In this document: positions 51,479-60,436 of the stretch, piece by piece | Layout of the letters: each line of letters opens with the position of its first letter | Position numbering within the stretch: the first letter of the stretch is position 1 | Origin: Rhizorhabdus wittichii RW1 | GTDB taxonomy: Bacteria > Pseudomonadota > Alphaproteobacteria > Sphingomonadales > Sphingomonadaceae | Length of the DNA: 64,000 bases | Direction of reading: 5' to 3' | Assembly: GCA_000016765.1 (NCBI GenBank) | Contig: CP000701.1 | Span: 62,001 to 126,000 of the forward strand | Notes under the pieces: generated by a model | What the model saw: the letters and a program-made list of their open reading frames with translations, nothing else | Database searches by the model: none | Told to the model about the DNA's origin: nothing | Position numbers and translations under genes: made by a program

Positions 51479-52319
51479 CTACTCTGGTAGATCGGCTTCG
51501 CGCAGAACGCGCATAACCTCGCGAAACACCCCTTCGAATGGCGGCAGATCGCTCATCTGGTGCTGTAAGCGCTTAGTCCATAGCGTGCCCAGTCGCTTCT
51601 CCTTGGCGGCGATCGCTGCGGTCACCCCCCCCATTGGGTATGCGCTCCCGCAGAGTGAGCTTCTGGGTAAACTCGCCAAGATATTCCGCTGGTCGGATGT
51701 CCCGTTCCTCAAGCAGATTCCAAAGGTCGTAGAGATCACGCGGCTCGGTGCGGGCCTTGTCCGACAGTGCCGCGAGCTTCTCGATGAATATCTCCGCCAG
51801 GCTGTAGGCCTGAATGGTCGGGCCTTCCGGCAGGTCGGCAAATTCCTCGAATGTCCGCAGGATCGGACGCTCGGCCAGCGGAAAGCAGAACACCTCATTG
51901 ATCGTGATATCGACTTTCACGTCGCTACGGGCGGGCAGGGGGCCTTTGTAGCTCAAATAGAAGGTGTGGGTGTTCTGATGGCCATGCCGGTCGGGCCGGT
52001 CAAAGGCCATGCTGATCCCCGACGCCGCGTCGACGATGGCAAAGATCTCGTTCAGGCCGGAGAGGATCGCGTCCAGGTCGATCGGCTTGATCAGCGAAAA
52101 ATCGAGATCCTCGGAGAAGCGGTAGTTCTCGAACCAGCAGCGGCGCAATGCCGTCCCGCCCTTGAAGGCGAGAAATTCGCGCAAGGGATGCTGGGCCAGA
52201 GCGGTCAGGAACCAAGCCAGGCAATAATCGCGTTCGATCACCGCCTCAGGCACGCGGCGGCCGCGTGGCGTGAGAAGGCCGTTGGCGATACGGGAGAGAT
52301 CGCGCTGGGGTATCATCAA
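51479..52319 (-). pseudogene. AbiEii nucleotidyltransferase toxin, frameshifted in a G8 tract
   Basis: From 52319 the frame encodes the AbiEii fold: FLAFKGGTALRRCWFENYRF, SEDLDFSLIKPIDLD, VKVDITINEVFCFPLAERPI, YSLAEIFIEKLAALSDKAR. At the eight-G run (plus-strand C8 at about 51625-51632) it moves out of frame and ends early (stop at 51573). With seven G the frame continues NGGVTAAIAAKEKRLGTLWT to LREADLPE and stops at 51479, giving about 280 residues, normal for the family. Either phase-variable, a pseudogene, or a sequencing error. Family knowledge: AbiEii is a nucleotidyltransferase toxin that modifies tRNA and is neutralised by AbiEi. Confidence 0.85.
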
Positions 52320-53146
52320 CTGCTCCGGATCATATCGAGTTCGTCAGGCTCGACGTTGAGTCGGATGCGCCATCGGGCCAGCATTCGGCCCTCGTTAGGA
52401 AACAGGGGATCGAGACGCTGATAGGTCGGGGTCAGCCGCGCGCGCAGCGGCTCCAATGCGGCTGCATCGGCCAGCCCGTAAAATTCCAGCAGATAGCCCA
52501 GGCGCCGGATTACCGCGCCAACGCCGAGTCGAAGCGCGTAGTCGATCATTAGTTCGATCCGTAGCGTATCGCGCTTCATCCAGAGTCCCTTGGCGACCTC
52601 CGTGACGCCACCGACATATTGCGGATGGTCGAGACCATCGATGATGGTCCGCTCGGGATCGCTGATCCGGACCTGCTCTTCGGGTGTGATCCAGATCTCG
52701 GTCAGGCCGAAGAAATCCTTTGGTTTGACGTCGACGAAGCGGAACTCATACCCGTGGATGTGCTGCGGGCGCAGTCGTTTGGCGCAGGAGACGATGATGG
52801 CCAACTGCGGTTGGGTGACCATGCGGTGCAGCTCGAGGGCGCTGCCGTGGGAGATGAAATAGGGCGCGTCGCCAACCAGAGTCCTGGCGATGAGGTAGGG
52901 ATCGCTCACATGCTCGGTGTCGCGGCCCCGCTCGAATGGCACGAGATTGTAAAGGCCGGGCTTGAGGCGCGTGACGATGCCGCGTGCTTCGGTGTTCGCG
53001 ACGAGACTGCGTGCTGATGACGGGCTCAGACCTGTGATCTCGGTGACGTCCGCGAGCGAAAAGATCGGCTGACGGCGTTCGTTAAGTTCGACGATCAGCT
53101 GGGCGGCCCGAGGTCCAAGCGTCTTGAGATTATATCCTTCGCGCAA
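52316..53146 (-). CDS. AbiEi-type antitoxin/transcriptional regulator
   Basis: 276 residues from ATG 53146. The N-terminal winged helix (FSLADVTEITGLSPSSARSL, ARGIVTRLKPGLYNLVPFER) is followed by the AbiEi core: SDPYLIARTLVGDAPYFISH, KRLRPQHIHGYEFRFVDVKP and RISDPERTIIDGLDHPQYVG. Family knowledge: represses the operon and counters the AbiEii toxin (type IV toxin-antitoxin). It overlaps the toxin start by four bases. An intact antitoxin with an apparently broken toxin is safe for the host. Confidence 0.9.
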   Translation of the reverse strand: MREGYNLKTLGPRAAQLIVELNERRQPIFSLADVTEITGLSPSSARSLVANTEARGIVTRLKPGLYNLVPFERGRDTEHVSDPYLIARTLVGDAPYFISHGSALELHRMVTQPQLAIIVSCAKRLRPQHIHGYEFRFVDVKPKDFFGLTEIWITPEEQVRISDPERTIIDGLDHPQYVGGVTEVAKGLWMKRDTLRIELMIDYALRLGVGAVIRRLGYLLEFYGLADAAALEPLRARLTPTYQRLDPLFPNEGRMLARWRIRLNVEPDELDMIRSS

Positions 53147-53399
53147 TTTGAGCCTCTGTGAGCGATGTCCGGCGCGTTCGATATAACGGTCATTATATTA
53201 TATGGCAAGAGTGTTGCGCTTTGCGGGACGGTTCGCGCGCATAGTATATATAAGGCAGGCTCGAGTTGCATCGCTTGTGGTTTATCAATCACAATAAATG
53301 TTCGGCAAAGCCGAACAAAGATGGCGGTTCTTAAACCAGGAGCGATCGGCTTACCCATCTGCGCAGTGGCGATTGCGGCCCAAAGGACCCGATTCCCGA
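53147..53399. promoter_or_regulatory. Promoter region of the AbiE locus with hairpin
   Basis: AT-rich with TATAAT-like sequence on the minus strand (CATATAATATAATG near 53187-53205) and a hairpin GTTCGGC-AAA-GCCGAAC at 53300-53316 that may terminate the conjugation operon or serve as an operator. No gene is supported here. Confidence 0.4.
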
Positions 53400-54365
53400 T
53401 CACCGAGACCGGTTACGCTCCTGGGGCTTGGGCTCGCGACCCTGACGAGGGATGGGGGGTGTGGCTGGGTCACGGCCGCGGACCACATCCTGCCTGACGC
53501 TGGGGGCGGTATCCTTGACCATTGCCGGTCGGATGTTCCTTCCCGCCGCGATATGCGCATCGAGCTGTGTGCGGGCGACTGTCATCACCCGCGCAACCGC
53601 CTCGGGATTGTCGAACAACGTCCGTCGGATCACCGCTTCCATCACGCGCATCTGGCTGTCGGCCGCGCGATCATTCGGCGTGGTGCCACGATCGCCGCGC
53701 CGCGCACCCGGCCGCTCCAAACCACTGGCGTCGCTCTCGCGGCCCATCCCAGTTGAACCACGGACGACATCGACGTCGCGGGCTGCCATGGGCGCAATCG
53801 TATTGCGGCTCGTTTCCCCGCGCCGCCGGTCGAGTTCCTGGAGGTCGCGATCGTTGGGCTTGTAGCCACGTACCTCCAGCCCCTTTTGGCTGGCCTCGAT
53901 CCAGACCGATCGCCGAAATTCTTCCGATCCCGTGACGTGAATCCGATCCCAATTGCGGTGTTGTGCGATCGCCACCAAATCCTTGACGACTTCCTGGCTC
54001 TCCGTCGCCGTGACCAGACGTCGGCCCTGATCGCGAAACGCGGGATCCTTTGCTTGCGCCGTCGTGAAAAAGGCAGGTTCGCCCGACCATTTCGCCTTGT
54101 CGGCATAATAGCGCTTCCGCACGCTCTCCGGAACGTCGCCCGCCTTGAGGGAATGCACCTTGGGCGCACTTCGTGACGCACCGACAGCGCCGACATCACC
54201 AGGTGCTTCGGTGGGCCCGTCCTTTGGTCCCCCGGGCGAGGACTTTTCTAGCGCAGCCGCCCCTGGCGGCTGCGCCTTGCGCTGTCTGGCGTCGTCGAGG
54301 CCAACGCTGTTGGTAATAGCCCTCGCCGTCCCGGATTGCTTGCGATCATTCTCTGTCATGGTCAT
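53400..54365 (-). CDS. LPD7-domain conjugation-associated protein
   Basis: 321 residues, the last gene of the conjugation operon, overlapping virD4 by 20 bases. The middle carries the LPD7 domain as found at relaxase C-termini: VRKRYYADKAKWSGEPAFFT, GRRLVTATESQEVVKDLVAI, AQHRNWDRIHVTGSEEFRRS, KGLEVRGYKPNDRDLQELDR. Flanks are low-complexity and charged. Probably DNA-processing or relaxosome-associated; this domain is polyvalent and the exact role is unknown. Confidence 0.75.
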   Translation of the reverse strand: MTMTENDRKQSGTARAITNSVGLDDARQRKAQPPGAAALEKSSPGGPKDGPTEAPGDVGAVGASRSAPKVHSLKAGDVPESVRKRYYADKAKWSGEPAFFTTAQAKDPAFRDQGRRLVTATESQEVVKDLVAIAQHRNWDRIHVTGSEEFRRSVWIEASQKGLEVRGYKPNDRDLQELDRRRGETSRNTIAPMAARDVDVVRGSTGMGRESDASGLERPGARRGDRGTTPNDRAADSQMRVMEAVIRRTLFDNPEAVARVMTVARTQLDAHIAAGRNIRPAMVKDTAPSVRQDVVRGRDPATPPIPRQGREPKPQERNRSR

Positions 54366-56358
54366 GCCTTTCGGTCACAAATGCTGGAGATTGGGCGCCT
54401 CCACCCACGGGCTCGAGAACGGCCCGGGCCGTCATCGCCGTGACAAAGGCGATAGCTGCCTGTTCGTCACCGGGCGGTGGTAGATCCACCATGTCGCCCA
54501 GCACCAACATGTCATCGGTGATTTCGGCAAAGCCCGAGAGTTCGTTACCGGTGAGCGCGCGCATGACAGGTTCCGCCCGTTCTGTCGGCGCGGTCGCCTG
54601 ATCGTCGCTCAACAAGGCGGCCTTCTTCGCGCTAAGGGCCTGCGCCAAAGGATCACTGCTGCTCGCCTCGCCTGCCAATTTGGTGGCCGACGACATGGCG
54701 TTGATCGCGATCGGACGGGGCGCGACCTTGGGTGGGTCACTGATCCGGCTCGTGAAGCGTTTCGAGCGGAAATACTCGATCTTGCGGCCCCTGACGGGTG
54801 GAATGCCTCCGCGCATGAGCAGAAGCTCGCCCTTGGGCATCTGCATCAGTTCCTGCGGCATCATCAGCGCACGGCGCTGGTCTGATTCCGAGATGCTGCG
54901 ATTGGCGAGCAGGCCATGAATCGTGCGGCTCTTCGATTTGACGTTCATCGTGAAATAGCCAAGCCGCTCGGAGAGTTCGCTGGCGACCTTCAGCTCCTTG
55001 GGTGTAAATACGATCTCCAGGCCGCAATTGGCGATGATCTCGTCGGTGACGTCCACGCCATAGATCCCGCGGGGCTGGGAACGGCTCTGTATGACTGGCA
55101 ACAGGCGAAGCCCGTAGCCTGCGACATAAGAAAAGGCCGAGGCGATGACCGGCGCCTTGCCGAGGCGGGCGAACTCGTCGAGCAAAATGAGCACCGGCAC
55201 GCGGCCGCCATTCTCGGGCAGTTCCCGCGTATTGAGATCGATCAGCTGCTGGAGGAAGAGGTTATAGACGGGCGCGATCCGGTCGATATTGTCGGGCGAC
55301 ACCCCAAGATAGATCGATATCCGCTCGCGCCGGACCTGCCGCAGATCAAAATCTGTCTCCGATGTCGCAGCATCGACATAGGGGTTGAGCCACAGATTGA
55401 GCTTCGAGGTGATCGTCTGTTTGATGCCGGAGAAGGTGTTGTCGGACGCGGAGGTGAAGTCGCTCAGCGCCGACACACACGCCTGGCTCAGCCGCTGCCC
55501 GCGCTGCTGCGCCTCCTCGACGACCTTGGGGAGTTCGACCTTCGGATCGCCCGCTGTCAGCCGCCGATAGATTTCGCCGATCGTGAAGGGGAGGGCGGGG
55601 TTGGCTGCGACAAGGGCGCCGACGCCGACAAAGGCGGCGCGCGCCGCTTCCGCCCAGAACGGATCAGCCTTTTCCGGGGCCGGAAACAGCATGCCGCCGA
55701 TCTTCTGGAGTTCATTGATCACATCGGTGTCGTCGAGCCGGTCGATGAAACTCAAGGGATTGTAGCGGGCGCTTCGCCCTTCAGGATCCAGCGGATCGAA
55801 CAGATAGACCGCCTGGCCATGCCGCGCGCGAAAACCAGCGGTGATGTCCCAATTCTCGCGCTTCACGTCGAGCACCACCACCGAGTCTGCCCAGCTCAGG
55901 AGATTGGGGATCACAACGCCGACGCCCTTGCCGGCGCGCGTCGGCGCCTCGAGCAAGACATGTTCGGTGCCGCCGAAAACGAGATAGCGGCCGCCTTTCT
56001 GTCCGACGATGATCCCGCTGTTGCTGCGCAGATGTTCGCGGCGGATTTCACTTTCACGCGCGAACCTGGCTTCGCCGTGGAGCGTGCGCCCTCGCTTCAG
56101 GATGATGAGCAGGATGACGAAAGCGATCGCGCCGCTGATCAGCGCGCCTCGCTTCAGCCACAGATGAAGCAGCGGATCGCCGCGATAATACCAGAGCCAT
56201 GCGGGTATCGCCGAGATCTGCATTCGCGGGCCGATCTGGTTCAGGCCGACCAGTGCGACCAGCACCGCGCACAGGGCGCATGCCAAAAAGGTTGCCGCGA
56301 GAACCCCCGCGACGATTACGACCCTAGTGAGCGGTCGTGCGTCCGACAGGCGGGTCAA
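54346..56358 (-). CDS. virD4: Type IV coupling protein VirD4
   Basis: 670 residues. N-terminal membrane helices (VVIVAGVLAATFLACALCAV; ALISGAIAFVILLIILKRG), then Walker A EHVLLEAPTRAGKGVGVVIP, Walker B VPVLILLDEFARLGKAPVIA and the VirD4 blocks VVVLDVKRENWDITAGFR and PVIQSRSQPRGIYG. Family knowledge: hexameric pump bringing the relaxase-DNA complex to the type IV channel. It overlaps virB11 by 35 bases. Confidence 0.95.
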   Translation of the reverse strand: MTRLSDARPLTRVVIVAGVLAATFLACALCAVLVALVGLNQIGPRMQISAIPAWLWYYRGDPLLHLWLKRGALISGAIAFVILLIILKRGRTLHGEARFARESEIRREHLRSNSGIIVGQKGGRYLVFGGTEHVLLEAPTRAGKGVGVVIPNLLSWADSVVVLDVKRENWDITAGFRARHGQAVYLFDPLDPEGRSARYNPLSFIDRLDDTDVINELQKIGGMLFPAPEKADPFWAEAARAAFVGVGALVAANPALPFTIGEIYRRLTAGDPKVELPKVVEEAQQRGQRLSQACVSALSDFTSASDNTFSGIKQTITSKLNLWLNPYVDAATSETDFDLRQVRRERISIYLGVSPDNIDRIAPVYNLFLQQLIDLNTRELPENGGRVPVLILLDEFARLGKAPVIASAFSYVAGYGLRLLPVIQSRSQPRGIYGVDVTDEIIANCGLEIVFTPKELKVASELSERLGYFTMNVKSKSRTIHGLLANRSISESDQRRALMMPQELMQMPKGELLLMRGGIPPVRGRKIEYFRSKRFTSRISDPPKVAPRPIAINAMSSATKLAGEASSSDPLAQALSAKKAALLSDDQATAPTERAEPVMRALTGNELSGFAEITDDMLVLGDMVDLPPPGDEQAAIAFVTAMTARAVLEPVGGGAQSPAFVTERHDHDRE

Positions 56359-57328
56359 AATACACCTCCTCGACTTCGAATTTTCCGGCGCGCTTGCGCG
56401 TCTGGACGACCACGTCGACGAGCATGTGCAACAGCCCGCGGATGTCGTCGCGGGCCAGATCGCGCCCGCCTTCGGATTCCTTGACCAGCAACGTCAGCTG
56501 CTCGAACGCGCCCAACGCCGAGCCGGCATGGACGGTTGTGATCGAACCCGGGTGCCCCGAGTTGACGTTGCGCAGATAAAAGAAGGCGGTGCCGTCGCGC
56601 AGCTCCTGCAGGAGGATGCGATCGGGCCGCATGCGCAGCGCACTTTCGAGCAGCTGCTTGGGGCCGACCTTCGCCAGCCCCTGTCGCTCGCTCGAATAGA
56701 CCATGTGCACGACGTTGCGATGCTCGACGACGAGCTCGCGCGTATCCTCGATCGTCAGCAGCCGTTCCTCGGGCGGGATCAGTTGGATCAGCGCCTTGGC
56801 GAAGGTGGTCTTGCCCGAGCCGGTCGCGCCGCTCACCAGGATGTTCTTACGGGCGGCAACGGCGGTCTTGAAGAACGCCGGCCAGTCAGCGGCATCGCGC
56901 TGCGCCACCAGCTGGGCATCGACCTCGCCGAGACCGTGGGAGGCCGAGCGTGTGCCAGCGAACAAACCTGTTTGCGCGAGTTGATCGATCGCGAGATTGA
57001 CGCGCGAAGGCTTGCGCACCGTGAAGGATGGCGCGCCGGTCGGGGTTACCGAGGGTATGACGATCTGGCAGCGCTCGCCGCCTGGCAAAATGGTCGAGCA
57101 GATCGGGGTCTCGGCATTGACGTCCTGCCGGGTGAAGCTCGCGGCGGCGACGGCCAGCGTCGCGAGCCAGTCGCTGTCGAGTTCGGCGACGTTATGCCAA
57201 TGCCAACCGCGATGATCTTCGATGCCGACTTCGCCGGGCTTGTTGATGACAAGCTCCGTCACCTCGACCGGCTCCAGCAGCGGCAGGATCGGCGCGAGAT
57301 AATGGCGCAGGACGGCGGTATCGCTCAT
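56324..57328 (-). CDS. virB11: Type IV secretion ATPase VirB11
   Basis: 334 residues. N-terminal domain with EVTELVINKPGEVGIEDHRG and the ATPase core ILVSGATGSGKTTFAKALIQ (Walker A), RLLTIEDTRELVVEHRN (Asp box), RPDRILLQELRDGTAFFYLR (Walker B) and GHPGSITTVHAGSA (His box). Family knowledge: hexameric traffic ATPase that powers pilus assembly and substrate transfer. Confidence 0.95.
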   Translation of the reverse strand: MSDTAVLRHYLAPILPLLEPVEVTELVINKPGEVGIEDHRGWHWHNVAELDSDWLATLAVAAASFTRQDVNAETPICSTILPGGERCQIVIPSVTPTGAPSFTVRKPSRVNLAIDQLAQTGLFAGTRSASHGLGEVDAQLVAQRDAADWPAFFKTAVAARKNILVSGATGSGKTTFAKALIQLIPPEERLLTIEDTRELVVEHRNVVHMVYSSERQGLAKVGPKQLLESALRMRPDRILLQELRDGTAFFYLRNVNSGHPGSITTVHAGSALGAFEQLTLLVKESEGGRDLARDDIRGLLHMLVDVVVQTRKRAGKFEVEEVYFDPPVGRTTAH

Positions 57329-57331
57329 GGG

Positions 57332-58558
57332 TCAGCGCCGCAGCTCGAGATTGTAGACGTCGGCGAAGTTAAAGTCCTTGGCGACGAAGATGCCGACTTC
57401 CTCGCCCTGGTTCTTTTTCAGGACCGGACGGATGTTGATGCTGTTCTGGAGCGCGATGCTCGCCCCCTCGCTCGGCGTGCGCGTCGTGTTGTTGAAATTG
57501 TTGCTGCCGCCCGAGACCGACTGTCCGGCGATATAGGCGGCATCATCGACCAGCGAGAGCAACAGCGCGCTGCCAAACCTTGCCCAGAAGAAGGTGTCGA
57601 CCGATCCGGCAATGCCGGCCCGCCCAAGCGCGTCGGAGCCCGGCGAAGCCAGGTCGATGCGCACGCCCTGCGGCGTGACGGCCCGGGTCCAGAGCACAAA
57701 GAGCCGGTTCTGCCCTTGCTGGATGCCGCCATGATATTCGCCGAGCACTTTGGTGCCCTTCTCCATCAGCACGACGCGGCCGTTCTCCGAATAGACGTCG
57801 CGCGGAATGAGGCAGGAGGTGTAACCTGGCTGCGCCGAATTCATGGCGGTCTGAAGAATGCAGGGGATCAGCGTGCCGGCGGTGACGAGATAGTTGCGAT
57901 TGGGCAGCATCGAGGCGCGTGCCTCGCCAACGGCCGAACTCTGACGAAGCGCATCGAGCGCATTGGGCGAACTGCGGACGGCTGGATCGGTCGAGCCGTC
58001 GCCAGCTATGCCCGCATTGCCGGTTTCGGAGCCAGCACCGTTGGAACCCCCCGGAGCCTGCAGCGCCTCGCGGCCGCCATAAGCGATCAATGTTGAACGA
58101 CGGGCCTGATCGGCCAGGTTCTGGCGCGTGTTCTGCGGTGCCGCCGCTGGCTGCGCTCCGGGTTGTATTGCCGGCACGATCTGTCCGTCAGGGCCAACGG
58201 TCGGCGGAGGGTTGAGGACAGGCGCATTGGGATCGGCGCCCACGGCGCCGAGCGGCTTGGGTTTCGCTGCGACAGCATCATAAGCGACCGTTTCGCGCGC
58301 CGCGAGATCCGGCCTTTTGGCCATCGCCTCGGGCTTCCCCATCAAACTCGAGCCGGTCTTGCTCGGTCCCGAGTTCACCCACAAAATGCCGAGCACCATC
58401 GCCGTCCCGGCGAAAATAAGGGCGGTATTCCGCTTTGCGGGTGTCATCCCACCGATCGGATCGATGCCGCGTTCGCGGATGATTTCATCACGTTCAGGTG
58501 TTGGGTCGCCTTGCGGGCGACGAGGGGCCTCGGCCGCAGACTCGTCCATCGCACTCAC
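57332..58558 (-). CDS. virB10: Type IV secretion scaffold VirB10
   Basis: 408 residues. Cytoplasmic N-terminus, a transmembrane helix (NTALIFAGTAMVLGILWVN), a proline-rich stretch (APVLNPPPTVGPDGQIVPAI) and the C-terminal barrel domain with NYLVTAGTLIPCILQTAMNS, YTSCLIPRDVYSENGRVVL and ALLLSLVDDAAYIAGQSVSG. Spans inner and outer membranes in the core complex. The start overlaps virB9 by four bases. Confidence 0.95.
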   Translation of the reverse strand: MSAMDESAAEAPRRPQGDPTPERDEIIRERGIDPIGGMTPAKRNTALIFAGTAMVLGILWVNSGPSKTGSSLMGKPEAMAKRPDLAARETVAYDAVAAKPKPLGAVGADPNAPVLNPPPTVGPDGQIVPAIQPGAQPAAAPQNTRQNLADQARRSTLIAYGGREALQAPGGSNGAGSETGNAGIAGDGSTDPAVRSSPNALDALRQSSAVGEARASMLPNRNYLVTAGTLIPCILQTAMNSAQPGYTSCLIPRDVYSENGRVVLMEKGTKVLGEYHGGIQQGQNRLFVLWTRAVTPQGVRIDLASPGSDALGRAGIAGSVDTFFWARFGSALLLSLVDDAAYIAGQSVSGGSNNFNNTTRTPSEGASIALQNSINIRPVLKKNQGEEVGIFVAKDFNFADVYNLELRR

Positions 58559-59412
58559 TCCTTCGGGTCTTGTATGGTGCGCTCGACATGCGGCGATGCG
58601 GTGTTGGTGCCGTGATCGACGCCATAAGGTGTCGGCGCGAGATTATAGATGCACAGCACCTCCCGGTTCCGGCGCAGGCGCAGTTGAGCCGCCACGGCGT
58701 GGACGACCACGAACTCGTCGCGGACATCGAACGGGACCAAGGACTCCGAGCCGTCCGGTCGCACCAGATAGATCGCCGGGATTTCATGGTTGCCGGGGAA
58801 ACGCAGGACCGTGAACTGGCCATTGTCGGAGATCTCCGACGGCTGAAGGTCGCTCGCACCCTGGACCTTGTAGTTCAAATTGCGCGGTCCATCGATGACG
58901 CCATGGTCAAGAGCGCCCCGAACGGCACTCGCCTGCAGCGCGGCGACGCGCTGCGCCTCCTGGGTGGCGCGCATGCGCGCGGCACGATCGGCCTCATCGC
59001 GCGGGTAGCGAAACCGAACCTGGAAGAATGTGTCACGGCTCCCGCTGCCGATCGGTCCCCGGCGCGCGGTCAGTTCGAAGGCGTAGTTGCGCAGTTCGCC
59101 CCCGCGATTGGTCGTGACGATGAGGTTGGTCGGTCCCGCCCGCTCGCGGGGTTTCAGGAACAGGATATGACCGGCAACCGCCACTTCCCATGAGACGGTG
59201 TCGCCGAGCGCGACATGTTCGATCGTCTCGTCGGCCCCGAGCACCACCTGGGTCGCCGTCCGAAATGTGCCGACGATCCGGTAGACCTGGGTCTCCTGAT
59301 ATTCGACGAACTTCACGCGCGGATCCGCCGGCCCACCGCGCGGGGTGTCCTCCGCGAGGGCGGGTGTCGCTATTATGGTGAGAAGGCTCGCGATGGAGAG
59401 AAGGCGCTTCAC
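58555..59412 (-). CDS. virB9: Type IV secretion outer-membrane-complex protein VirB9
   Basis: 285 residues with a signal peptide (MKRLLSIASLLTIIATPALA). N-terminal beta domain: VYRIVGTFRTATQVVLGADE, VAVAGHILFLKPRERAGPTN, and C-terminal VirB9 CTD: RNLNYKVQGASDLQPSEISD, QFTVLRFPGNHEIPAIYLVR, DEFVVVHAVAAQLRLRR. Forms the outer-membrane ring with VirB7 and VirB10. Confidence 0.95.
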   Translation of the reverse strand: MKRLLSIASLLTIIATPALAEDTPRGGPADPRVKFVEYQETQVYRIVGTFRTATQVVLGADETIEHVALGDTVSWEVAVAGHILFLKPRERAGPTNLIVTTNRGGELRNYAFELTARRGPIGSGSRDTFFQVRFRYPRDEADRAARMRATQEAQRVAALQASAVRGALDHGVIDGPRNLNYKVQGASDLQPSEISDNGQFTVLRFPGNHEIPAIYLVRPDGSESLVPFDVRDEFVVVHAVAAQLRLRRNREVLCIYNLAPTPYGVDHGTNTASPHVERTIQDPKE

Positions 59413-60098
59413 CGCACCACCTCTGGGTCCGCGCGGTAATTCTCGACCTGGAACCCCAATGGGTTGCGATAGCGATCGCCCTCCGCCATCGGCGCATTCG
59501 TGTACCGGAAGGTGACCGTTGCGATCCAGTCGCTGCTCTGCGTATCGGTGTCGGTCTGCACTGTCCGCGTGAAACGGACATTGGCCACACGATCGTTGAT
59601 GAAGGCGATATTGCGCACGCGGGCCTGGACGACCGCACCCTTGCCCCAGACGACCTGTGGGCTCGCGGCGTTGTTCGAGTTGAAAAACCGGCCCCAGCGC
59701 TGCTGCTCGCCTGGTTCGGACAGGATTGTGACAGCGCGAAAATTCTCCTCGGCCGCCGCCGGCAACCAGCTCTCTCTCGCCCTGACATATTGTGCGAGGA
59801 AGAATTTCGTGACCGCCTCGTCATAGCGCATCGGCTTCTGGGTGAGGGTGGTCTGCACATCGACCGCGCCTGTGGTCTGATTGACGCGAATGATGTACGG
59901 CATGACCGTTTTCAGCGGGGCCAGGCCCGCGAGTGCGAAGCCCTCCGCGGTCGCGGCAAGCAGCCCCAGGCCGGCCACGACCCAGGCGATGCGTTCGGAT
60001 CGTAACGATTTGCGCTGACGGTCCTGATCCCACGATCGGGCATGCCCGAAATAGAGTTCAGCGTCTTTTGCCGGCACGCCTTCGGTCTGGTTCCGCAT
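59409..60098 (-). CDS. virB8: Type IV secretion inner-membrane protein VirB8
   Basis: 229 residues from ATG 60098 (ATG 60107 is an alternative). Short cytoplasmic N-terminus with ARSWDQDRQRKSLRSERIAW, one membrane helix (WVVAGLGLLAATAEGFALAG), then the periplasmic VirB8 fold: VMPYIIRVNQTTGAVDV, DEAVTKFFLAQYVRARESWL and PLGFQVENYRADPEVV. Family knowledge: nucleates assembly of the channel. Follows the small virB7-position gene by two bases. Confidence 0.93.
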   Translation of the reverse strand: MRNQTEGVPAKDAELYFGHARSWDQDRQRKSLRSERIAWVVAGLGLLAATAEGFALAGLAPLKTVMPYIIRVNQTTGAVDVQTTLTQKPMRYDEAVTKFFLAQYVRARESWLPAAAEENFRAVTILSEPGEQQRWGRFFNSNNAASPQVVWGKGAVVQARVRNIAFINDRVANVRFTRTVQTDTDTQSSDWIATVTFRYTNAPMAEGDRYRNPLGFQVENYRADPEVVR

Positions 60099-60100
60099 GA

Positions 60101-60436
60101 TCAGCAACTCCCAAAGGTGCCGGGGGTCGCGCGCGCGGACGTCTTTTCGGGAAGCGGGGCGGGAACAGGCGGGGGCGGCGTGCCCGCATCAATTGGCTGT
60201 TTGATCTGCGGCACGGGCGGCGGGGCAGGGGGTGCGACGATTGCCGGGAGCGGCGAACCCGGCAGCACGCTCCCGTAGATGTTCACCTCGCGCAGATGTT
60301 TGCCGTTGCAGACGGGTAGTTTCTTTGGCCCCGATGCCCCTTGGGCGAGTGACGGGATCAGTGCGATGACGACGGCTGATCGCCGGAGCGCGCGGACTAT
60401 CGTGGTTGGTCTCGTCAAAGGGTCTTCCTTCCTCAT
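60101..60436 (-). CDS. Proline-rich exported protein in the virB7 position
   Basis: 111 residues from ATG 60436, overlapping virB6 by ATGA. A signal peptide (RRSAVVIALIPSLAQGASG) is followed by LPVCNGKHLREVNIYGSVLP and a long proline-rich tail ending GTFGSC. Typical VirB7 proteins are lipoproteins of about 50 residues with a lipobox; none is seen here, though the position between virB6 and virB8 is right. It may replace VirB7 or stabilise the VirB9/VirB10 ring. Confidence 0.6.
   Translation of the reverse strand: MRKEDPLTRPTTIVRALRRSAVVIALIPSLAQGASGPKKLPVCNGKHLREVNIYGSVLPGSPLPAIVAPPAPPPVPQIKQPIDAGTPPPPVPAPLPEKTSARATPGTFGSC

Noticed and set aside
54916-58096. Two very long plus-strand frames (522 and 589 codons) opposite virD4, virB11 and virB10
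   Set aside because: They are antisense to well-conserved secretion genes and have arginine/aspartate-rich shadow composition.
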